A stretch of DNA of 40,987 nucleotides, taken from Planctomycetota bacterium (GTDB lineage Bacteria; Planctomycetota; PLA2; JAEUHO01). Positions 7,836-14,841 of the stretch are shown in pieces. A program made the position numbers and the translations under genes. Position 1 is the stretch's first letter; the number at the start of each line of letters is the position of its first letter. A model generated the notes under the pieces. The model had not been told where the DNA came from. It made no database searches and worked only from the letters and a program-made list of their open reading frames with translations. Location: contig JASJDY010000084.1 in the NCBI GenBank assembly GCA_030065025.1, positions 1 to 40,987 on the forward strand, written 5' to 3'.

Positions 7836-9256
7836 CAGCTGGCCCGCATCGCCTCGATCCCGTCCACCGTCTTCGGAATCGCCGCCGTCAGCACCTCGCG
7901 CCCGTCCTCCGTCACCAGCACATCGTCCTCGATGCGGATGCCGCCCCACTGCGCCATGGTGTCGGCCAGCTCCCAGTTCACGGCGTCGTGGTGCTCGTGC
8001 CGCAGGTTTGCGTCGGCCAGGAGCGCGGGAACGAAGTAGAGGCCCGGCTCGATCGTCACGACGTCGCCCGCGGCGAGCGGCGTGTCGATGCGCAGGTACT
8101 TGAGGCCGGGACGGTCGCTGCGCTCGCGTCCGGGCGCCCACCCGCCCACGTCGTGCGTGGCGAGCCCGAGCATGTGCCCCAGGCCGTGCGGGAAGAACAG
8201 CGCGTGCGTGTCGCGCTCGACGAGGCCGTCGGGATCACCGATCAGCAACCCGAAGTCGACGAGGCCGGCGGCAAGACGACGACACGCGGCGAGGTGCAGC
8301 TCGCGGAACTCGACGCCGGCGGCCACCTCTCCGATGGCGGCCTGCTGCACCTCCAACACGATCTCGTAGAGCGCGCGCTGCGAAGGCGTGAAGGCGGACG
8401 CGACGGGCCAGGTGCGCGTGACGTCACTGTCGTAGCCGCCGACCTCGGCGCCTGCATCGACGAGCACGAGGTCGCCGTCCTGCAAGGTGCGATCGCCGGG
8501 CGTCGCGTGCAGGACGGCCGTGTTCGGACCGCCGACGGCGATGGTCGCGTACGCCGGTCGCTCGGCGCCCGCGCGCCGGAAGCCGGTCTCGATCTCGACC
8601 TGCAGCGTGCGCTCGCTCATGCCGGTCCGTGCCCGCTCCATGCCCGCTTGATGGCCCGCGGCCGAGCAGGCTGCGGCAGCGCGCAGGAACCCGAGCTCGA
8701 CCTCGTCCTTGCGGCGACGCGCCTGGTGAACGCGAGCCTCGACGCGCTCGCTGAGATCGGCGTCGAAGGCCAGCGCTTCGAGATCCCCGGGGTGGAGGCC
8801 GTAGCCGATCGGCCGCTCGAGCACGTCGCGGCTGCCGAGCAGCGCGGCGGGACGACCTGCGCGGTCGGCAAGCCAGGCGCCGAGCTCGTCGGTCGGCTGG
8901 GCGCGCTCGACGCCGAGCGCCTCGGCCTGCGCCTCGGGCTCCGGTGTGGCGCCGTGCCACACGCGGTCCTCCTGGGACGCTTCGTGCGCGAAGAGCGTCC
9001 AGCCCTCCTCCGGATCATGCACGAGCACCTGCCCCGGCTCGCGGGCGCCCGCGAGGTACGCATGGTCATCGTGCCCGCGGAACTCGTACGGCTGGTCGGA
9101 GCCCTCGATCCCGACCACCAGGCCGCTCGGTACGAACACGATCGCGTCGCCGCACTCATCGTGCTCGGCCCACGCTGAGCGCAAGCGCTCGCGGCGCGCG
9201 ACCAGGGCCTCGCGTACACGCTGGGCGTCGGGACGTAGGACCTTGGGAGTGCTCAT
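7835..9256 (-). CDS. Aminopeptidase P family (M24) metallopeptidase
   Basis: Metal ligand motifs LVLVDAGAEVGGYDSDVTRTWPV, FFPHGLGHMLGLATHD, VVTIEPGLYF, IRIEDDVLVTEDG; N-terminal aminopeptidase P domain. Confidence 0.93.
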   Translation of the reverse strand: MSTPKVLRPDAQRVREALVARRERLRSAWAEHDECGDAIVFVPSGLVVGIEGSDQPYEFRGHDDHAYLAGAREPGQVLVHDPEEGWTLFAHEASQEDRVWHGATPEPEAQAEALGVERAQPTDELGAWLADRAGRPAALLGSRDVLERPIGYGLHPGDLEALAFDADLSERVEARVHQARRRKDEVELGFLRAAAACSAAGHQAGMERARTGMSERTLQVEIETGFRRAGAERPAYATIAVGGPNTAVLHATPGDRTLQDGDLVLVDAGAEVGGYDSDVTRTWPVASAFTPSQRALYEIVLEVQQAAIGEVAAGVEFRELHLAACRRLAAGLVDFGLLIGDPDGLVERDTHALFFPHGLGHMLGLATHDVGGWAPGRERSDRPGLKYLRIDTPLAAGDVVTIEPGLYFVPALLADANLRHEHHDAVNWELADTMAQWGGIRIEDDVLVTEDGREVLTAAIPKTVDGIEAMRAS

Positions 9257-9275
9257 GCGCGAGAGGGTACCGCCG

Positions 9276-9291
9276 CGGATCTGAAGATCCG
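9276..9291 (-). other. Perfect 6-bp inverted repeat (hairpin) in the 5' leader of the aminopeptidase gene
   Basis: CGGATC-TGAA-GATCCG, 20 nt upstream of the start at 9256; reads as a UUCA tetraloop in the minus-strand transcript. Confidence 0.45.
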
Positions 9292-9426
9292 TTAAGCAGG
9301 ACGCAGGTAGCGATGGAAACATCTCACGTCGCCTGTACACGTGGTCGATGGACGGACCTGAGATGCCCGGATGCGGCGGAAGACCCTGACTCTCGAGCTT
9401 CCAGCCCCACCATGAGCACGCTTCAC

Positions 9427-9490
9427 GCGCTTTGCGCCACTGCAGGGAAACCTGTCCGGCCCGAGCCGGGTAGGACTATGCAGAGTGCGC
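9427..9490 (+). other. Candidate structured leader RNA upstream of the DUF1800 gene
   Basis: Nested pairings: GCGC 9434-9437 with GCGC 9487-9490; ACT 9439-9441 with AGT 9484-9486; GCA 9442-9444 with TGC 9479-9481; GTCCGGC/GCC...GGAC around a CCGA loop (9454-9476). A competing GCGC-TTT-GCGC hairpin lies at 9427-9437. Confidence 0.3.
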
Positions 9491-9586
9491 AGGCTTCCGA
9501 GGGGACCACCGGGGCTCGAGGTCGCGCACGACAGCCCATCCAGGGTGCGAGCTCCCTGACCGCGCCCACAACCCGGGAGGCATAGG

Positions 9587-11455
9587 ATGCATGCCAGAAC
9601 GCTCCCCCCGCGCCCGCGCGACCGGCGACCCGCCGGCACCGCAGCGACCGCGGTTCTCCTGCTCCTCGCGGCGGCCGGTTTCCTGACCGCCTGCGGCGGT
9701 GGCGGCGGCGGCGCTCCGCCGATCGTTGCCCCGTCCAATCTCACGTACGCCGCGTCGCCGGTCCTCTACCGCACGGACGCCCCGATCACACCGAACGTGC
9801 CCACGATGGACGGCGATCCCGTCGACACGTGGACGTGCAACCCGGCGCTCCCCAGCGGCCTGGTGCTCGGCGCGGACGGCACGATCAGTGGAACGCCGAC
9901 AGGGCCCGTCCCCGCGGGAGACTACGAGATCACGGCCGAGAACGGCGGCGGCCTCGACAGCGTCATGATCAACATCGAGGTGCGCTGGGAGGAGTCGAAG
10001 TCGCTCCTCGTCAAGGACAGCCTCACCGACGCCGACATCCGCCACTTCCTCGACCGCACGCACTTCGGGTTCAGCCAGACGCACTACGACCAGATCGGAG
10101 GCGGCGGCTTCGCGGCGTTCGTGGACGCGATGACGACCTTCGGCGACACGAGCACGCTCGAGAACGACGCGAAGAACGCCTACCTCGTGGATGCGACCAA
10201 CGATCCCGAGGGGCTGTTCCCGTCCGAGCGTGATCTCGCGCGCTACTACCTCTACCTGATCATGAACAACGGCAACCCGTTCCAGGAGAACCTGGCCTTC
10301 AAGTGGCACGATCACTTCGCCACGGCGACCACGGTGCTCGGAGGCGCAAACCGCCACTACTTCATCGAGCATCTCAACCTGTGGCGTCACAACGGCGCGG
10401 GCAACCTGCGCCAGCTGCTGATCGACATGACCCGCGACAAGGCGATGCTCGTCTGGCTCGACGGCATCAGCAACACCGACTCGCAGCCGAACGAGAACTT
10501 CTCGCGTGAGTTCTTCGAGCTGTTCTGCCTCGGCGTCGACATCGAGTACGACCAGCAGGACATCGTGGAGGGCGCGCGCGCCTTCACGGGCTACCGCCAG
10601 CGCTTCGACTCGAACACGGGCTTGAACTTCATCGAGTTCGACCCGAACCGCCACGACCACGACGCCAAGATCGTCCTCGGCCAGACCATCCCCGCCCAGA
10701 CCGCGGGCGCGGGTGAGACCGACGACTACGAGGCGATGGTGGACATCGTTCTCACGACGAACGAAGCGAGCACCGGCGTGAGCCGTGTCGGCCAGTGGAT
10801 CGTGCGCTCGCTGCTCGAGTACTTCTGCTACGCGGATCCGGATCCGGTGGTGATCAACGAGCTCGCCAACGACCTGCGGGACGGCGGCTGGGAGCTCAAG
10901 CCGGTGCTCATGAAGCTGTTCCAGAGCGAGGCGTTCTTCTCCTCCAAGGCGAAGGAAGGCTTCGTGAAGGGCCCGGTCGAGCACGTCGTCGGCTTCATGC
11001 GCGCGACCAACCTCGTCGGTTCCGAGGGCACGATCGACGATCGCCTGCGCCTGATGGGGCACCGGCCGACGCAGCCGCCGACCGTCGACGGCTGGCCGGG
11101 TGGCACGCAGTGGCTGTCCGCGCAGGGCATGGTCGACCGCGCCAACCTGCTGAACTACCTGACCGAACAGGAGCAGAGCGACCAGCAGGCGCTGGGCATC
11201 ACGGCGCTCGATCTCCTGCCGGCACCGGCGGCGACCTCCACCGAGACGGTGGACTCGCTGGCCGAGCGCCTCAACGTGCAGCTGTCCGCCGCCGAGCGGA
11301 CGACGCTCGTCACGTACCTCGACACCGAGCGGGACAACAGCGGCACCGCCAACCCGGATCCCTTCGATCCGGTCGGCGACGCCGGCGAGGCCGAGCAGCG
11401 CGTACGGGGGCTGCTCTGGATCCTCGGTCAACACCCCACGTACCAGACGCGCTAG
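9587..11455 (+). CDS. DUF1800 domain-containing lipoprotein with N-terminal putative-Ig (He_PIG-like) domain
   Basis: Lipobox FLTACGGGGGGAPP; Ig-like LPSGLVLGADGTISGTPTGP; DUF1800 features HFLDRTHFGFS, ENLAFKWHDHFAT, NENFSREFFELFCLG, GARAFTGYR. Confidence 0.93.
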   Translation: MHARTLPPRPRDRRPAGTAATAVLLLLAAAGFLTACGGGGGGAPPIVAPSNLTYAASPVLYRTDAPITPNVPTMDGDPVDTWTCNPALPSGLVLGADGTISGTPTGPVPAGDYEITAENGGGLDSVMINIEVRWEESKSLLVKDSLTDADIRHFLDRTHFGFSQTHYDQIGGGGFAAFVDAMTTFGDTSTLENDAKNAYLVDATNDPEGLFPSERDLARYYLYLIMNNGNPFQENLAFKWHDHFATATTVLGGANRHYFIEHLNLWRHNGAGNLRQLLIDMTRDKAMLVWLDGISNTDSQPNENFSREFFELFCLGVDIEYDQQDIVEGARAFTGYRQRFDSNTGLNFIEFDPNRHDHDAKIVLGQTIPAQTAGAGETDDYEAMVDIVLTTNEASTGVSRVGQWIVRSLLEYFCYADPDPVVINELANDLRDGGWELKPVLMKLFQSEAFFSSKAKEGFVKGPVEHVVGFMRATNLVGSEGTIDDRLRLMGHRPTQPPTVDGWPGGTQWLSAQGMVDRANLLNYLTEQEQSDQQALGITALDLLPAPAATSTETVDSLAERLNVQLSAAERTTLVTYLDTERDNSGTANPDPFDPVGDAGEAEQRVRGLLWILGQHPTYQTR

Positions 11456-11471
11456 AGGAAGGAGTCACACC

Positions 11472-12788
11472 ATGTGCAAGCGTAAGCGTCATCTTCCGAA
11501 GAGCGTCTCCAGGCGCGACATCCTCCGCTACACCCTCGCGGGTGCGGGCATCGCGGCCCTCGGGCCGTTGGGCCGCGGGATGATCCCGACGGCGAGCGGC
11601 GCGCCGCTCGCCAATCACAAGCGGATCGTCTCGATCTTCTGCTACGGCGGCTACGACGGTCTCAACCTGCTCGTGCCCGTCACGAACAACGCCTACTACA
11701 ACCGGCGCTCGACGATCGCCATCCAGCCGGGCAACGCGCTCGACATCGGTGATCCCGACTACAAGCTGCATCCGAGCATGACGCGTATGGCGGCCCTGTT
11801 CAACGCGGGCCAGGCTGCGGCCTTCCGGATGGTGGGCTACCCCGACCGCAACCTGAGCCACTTCATCTCCCAGGACATCCACAGCTGGGGCGTGCGCTAC
11901 GACTTCAACTCCCTCGGTATCTCCGAGAGCGGCTGGATCGCGCGCTACGCCGACAACTACGCGACGACGCCCATGGGCGCCGCGTCGCTCGGCCTCGGGC
12001 GTCCGCTGGAGTTCGAAGGCGGTTCGACGAACCCGTTCCTCGCGGGCTCGCTCTCGAGCTTCAACTTCTCGCGGAGCAGCATCAGCAGCAACGACCACCA
12101 GCACCGACTGGCGGCGCTGGGCGACGTGCTGCAGTCCTTCTCGGGCGACACGCTCACGACGGAAGCCAAGACCGCGCTCGACCAGGGCATCGTGCTCACG
12201 GACCAGATCCAGACGGCCGTGGCCGAGTACCTGGACGACGTGACGGGCTCGCCCTTCAAGGACACGTATCCCGTGAACAGCCGCGGCAGCCTGACCACGC
12301 CCGGTCGCTACATGCGGGACGCGGCGATGCTGATCCGTGGCGGCTTCGAGACCGAGATCTTCATGACCGGTTTCGGCGGCTGGGACACGCACGGCAACCA
12401 GGGCAACGAGACCGGCAACCAAGCCAACCTCATTGCCCGCATGGACGGTGCGATTGGCGCGTTCGTCGACGACTGCATCGACATGGGTGTGTGGAACGAC
12501 ACGCTGATCCTGATCTCGAGCGAGTTCGGGCGGCGCAACTTCCAGAACGGCTCTGACGGAACCGACCACGGCCACGGGAACATGTTCTTCGCCCTCGGCG
12601 GAGCGCTGAACGGCGGCATCTACGGCCCGCCCGTGACCGAGTCGGACGTCGCGGACAACAACTGGCTCGGCTACGGGCTGGACTACCGCGACATCTTCAA
12701 GGAGGCCGTTGCGAACCACATGGGCGAGAACGCCGCGACGGTGTTCCCGGAGTCCCAGGACATCAACACGACTCTCAACTACGTCTGA
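11472..12788 (+). CDS. DUF1501 domain-containing protein (secreted, Tat-like signal)
   Basis: SRRDILRYTLAGAGIAALGP; IVSIFCYGGYDGLNLLVPV, GFGGWDTHGNQ, DDTLILISSEFGRR, GTDHGHGNMFFALGGALNGGIYG are typical of DUF1501. Confidence 0.95.
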   Translation: MCKRKRHLPKSVSRRDILRYTLAGAGIAALGPLGRGMIPTASGAPLANHKRIVSIFCYGGYDGLNLLVPVTNNAYYNRRSTIAIQPGNALDIGDPDYKLHPSMTRMAALFNAGQAAAFRMVGYPDRNLSHFISQDIHSWGVRYDFNSLGISESGWIARYADNYATTPMGAASLGLGRPLEFEGGSTNPFLAGSLSSFNFSRSSISSNDHQHRLAALGDVLQSFSGDTLTTEAKTALDQGIVLTDQIQTAVAEYLDDVTGSPFKDTYPVNSRGSLTTPGRYMRDAAMLIRGGFETEIFMTGFGGWDTHGNQGNETGNQANLIARMDGAIGAFVDDCIDMGVWNDTLILISSEFGRRNFQNGSDGTDHGHGNMFFALGGALNGGIYGPPVTESDVADNNWLGYGLDYRDIFKEAVANHMGENAATVFPESQDINTTLNYV

Positions 12789-12810
12789 TGCCACGGAGCT
12801 TCCCGAGCCC

Positions 12811-14247
12811 ATGCACCGACACACCATCCCCCTGGTGACCGCCGTTCTCTTGTACCTGGCCACGGCGGTCGCCTGCGGCGGCGGCGGAGGGGGCGGCACC
12901 CCTCCGTCGTCGCCCCCTACGGACCTGCAGTACGCGCAGGACGTGATCGCCTACCGCGAGGGCGCCGCAATCACGCCGAACACCGCCACGGTGGGCGGCG
13001 GCGCGCCCACGTCGTTCACGTCGATCCCGCCGCTGCCCGCAGGCCTGAGCCTCGACCAGACCACCGGCGCGATCTCGGGCACCCCCACGACCGAGGGCCC
13101 GGCGACGCAGCACGTCATCACGGCCGCCAACGCCGACGGCCAGACGAGCGACAACGTAACGATCGCGATCTGGGCGGGGCCGTTCGAAGTGGTCGCGGCC
13201 GGCTTCACCGTCGAGACCGTGCACGAAAACCCGGCGATGACACCGGTCAAGCACGGCAAGGTCGTGGCAGCGCCCGCCGGCGACGGCCGCGTCTTCTTCA
13301 CCGAGGTGGACACGGGCAACGTGCGCGTGATCGATCCGGCGAACGGAGGGCTGCAGGCCGCCCCCTTCGCCACCATCAGCGTCCTGACGGGTGGCCACAA
13401 CGGGCTGCTGGGGCTCTGCCTCGCGCCCGACTTCGACACGAGCCTCACGCCGTATGTGTACGTGCTGGCCTGCGTCGCGGGCATCGGCCCCACCGTCGAT
13501 CGCATGCAGATCCGGCGCTACACGGCGGTCGGGAACGTCGGCACGAACGAGACGATCGTGCTGGACAACCTGCCGATCGCGCCGTCGGGCAACGCCATCA
13601 ACAACGGCGGCGAGATCTGCTTCGATCTGAACGGCAACCTCTTCGTCAGCATCGGCGACGTCAACAACGCGTCCAACGCGGACGCCGACACGAGCGTGAG
13701 CCTCGCGGGTAAGGTCCTGCGCTACAACGTGAGCGTGATCCCGGCGGTCGCGGCCACGGGCAATCCGACGGCTGACGATCCGGAGTGGTGCCGCGGCCTG
13801 CGCAACACCTTCGGTCTCGCCGTACATCCCACGGCGGGCGGGCTCTACGGTGGCGACAACGGCCCAGCCGCGAACGACGAGTTCAACGAGCTACAGCCCG
13901 GCAAGCACTTCGAGTGGGGCGGCACTCCGCCGCCGATCGACGTCGGCAACCGCATCAAGAACTGGCCCTCGGTGATCGTGCCGACCGGCCTGTGCTGGCA
14001 CGACGGCACGGGCTGGGGCGCGGAGTTCGTCGACGACCTCTTCTTCTGCTCGTACGACGACCACCTGATCCGCCGCTTCGAGATGTCCGGCATCAACCCG
14101 AACCCGTCGGACATCGACAACGAGACCGAGTTCGCGCAGCTCGAGGACATCGCGGGCCGCAACCACCCGCTGGCGATCTGCCTGGCGCCGGACGGCTCGC
14201 TCTACGTCGCGACGTTCACGGGCATCTACCGCATCCGGAAGATGTGA
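12811..14247 (+). CDS. PQQ-dependent sugar dehydrogenase (glucose/sorbosone dehydrogenase-like beta-propeller) lipoprotein with N-terminal He_PIG-like domain
   Basis: TAVACGGGGGGGTPP lipobox; GLSLDQTTGAISGTPTTEGPA; GHNGLLGLCLAPDF, NGGEICFDLNGNLFVSIGD, GKVLRYN, WCRGLRNTFGLAVHP. Confidence 0.9.
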   Translation: MHRHTIPLVTAVLLYLATAVACGGGGGGGTPPSSPPTDLQYAQDVIAYREGAAITPNTATVGGGAPTSFTSIPPLPAGLSLDQTTGAISGTPTTEGPATQHVITAANADGQTSDNVTIAIWAGPFEVVAAGFTVETVHENPAMTPVKHGKVVAAPAGDGRVFFTEVDTGNVRVIDPANGGLQAAPFATISVLTGGHNGLLGLCLAPDFDTSLTPYVYVLACVAGIGPTVDRMQIRRYTAVGNVGTNETIVLDNLPIAPSGNAINNGGEICFDLNGNLFVSIGDVNNASNADADTSVSLAGKVLRYNVSVIPAVAATGNPTADDPEWCRGLRNTFGLAVHPTAGGLYGGDNGPAANDEFNELQPGKHFEWGGTPPPIDVGNRIKNWPSVIVPTGLCWHDGTGWGAEFVDDLFFCSYDDHLIRRFEMSGINPNPSDIDNETEFAQLEDIAGRNHPLAICLAPDGSLYVATFTGIYRIRKM

Positions 14248-14278
14248 GCGCCTGACGCCGGGATTCGGACGCAATGTG

Positions 14279-14290
14279 CCGAACGTTCGG
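14279..14290. promoter_or_regulatory. Perfect 12-bp palindrome CCGAACGTTCGG (candidate operator)
   Basis: Identical to its reverse complement; lies in the only clearly AT-rich intergenic region. Confidence 0.4.
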
Positions 14291-14300
14291 CGCGATTCGT

Positions 14301-14310
14301 GCCAATTGGC
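14301..14310. promoter_or_regulatory. Perfect 10-bp palindrome GCCAATTGGC (candidate operator)
   Basis: Identical to its reverse complement; centre is 21 bp from the centre of the upstream palindrome. Confidence 0.4.
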
Positions 14311-14312
14311 GC

Positions 14313-14340
14313 TTGGCTGACGTTTTATTTTTGTTAGTAT
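14313..14340 (+). promoter_or_regulatory. Candidate sigma70-type promoter
   Basis: TTGGCT (14313-14318), 16-bp AT-rich spacer, TAGTAT (14335-14340), 36 nt upstream of the ATG at 14377. Confidence 0.45.
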
Positions 14341-14376
14341 CTCTGAAGACCGCAGCCCGCTTCAGGGAAACAGCCC

Positions 14377-14841
14377 ATGCTCCCCCTCCACGAGGCCCGA
14401 GAGGCCCTCGCTGCGGTCGATCTCCGTCCCGGTCTCACGGTCGACGAGGTCCACGCGCGGCTCGCCCAAGGCATGCGTTTACACCAGGCAGGTGAGCGCA
14501 TCCTCGCCCACTACCAGTCCGAGATGGAGGCACAGGGCCTCCCGAATCAAGAGGAGGCCTGGCTAGAACAGGCCCGTTCCCAGTCGTGCCCCGAGCGGGC
14601 GCCTCCCGGCAGGCCGCCGCTGCTCGGCGAGCCCACAGGCCGGCCTGACGTCCTCCACACCGTCTCGATCTCGATGGGCCCGCGCACCCGCCACAAGTTC
14701 GACCTCGTCAAGCAGAAGCTCGGCGTGCAGCTTGGGCGCACTGTCGACGACGCCGAGTGCCTCAGCGTGCTCGCGGATCTCATGGTCCGAGTAAAGGTCG
14801 ACGGCACGTCACCGTCACCGAGCGCGCGCCGCAAGGGCTAG
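14377..14841 (+). CDS. Hypothetical protein; weak resemblance to flanking regions of HNH-endonuclease-type proteins without the nuclease motif
   Basis: 154 aa MLPLHEAREALAAVDLRPGLTVDEVHARLAQGMRLHQAGERILAHYQSEMEAQGL...HTVSISMGPRTRHKFDLVKQKLGVQLGRTVDDAECLSVLADLMVRVK; preceded by a plausible promoter. Confidence 0.6.
   Translation: MLPLHEAREALAAVDLRPGLTVDEVHARLAQGMRLHQAGERILAHYQSEMEAQGLPNQEEAWLEQARSQSCPERAPPGRPPLLGEPTGRPDVLHTVSISMGPRTRHKFDLVKQKLGVQLGRTVDDAECLSVLADLMVRVKVDGTSPSPSARRKG

Noticed and set aside
9421-9500. c-di-GMP-I (GEMM) riboswitch
   Set aside because: A GGGAAACC segment is suggestive, but the GACGCAAAGCC core and receptor tetraloop arrangement are absent.
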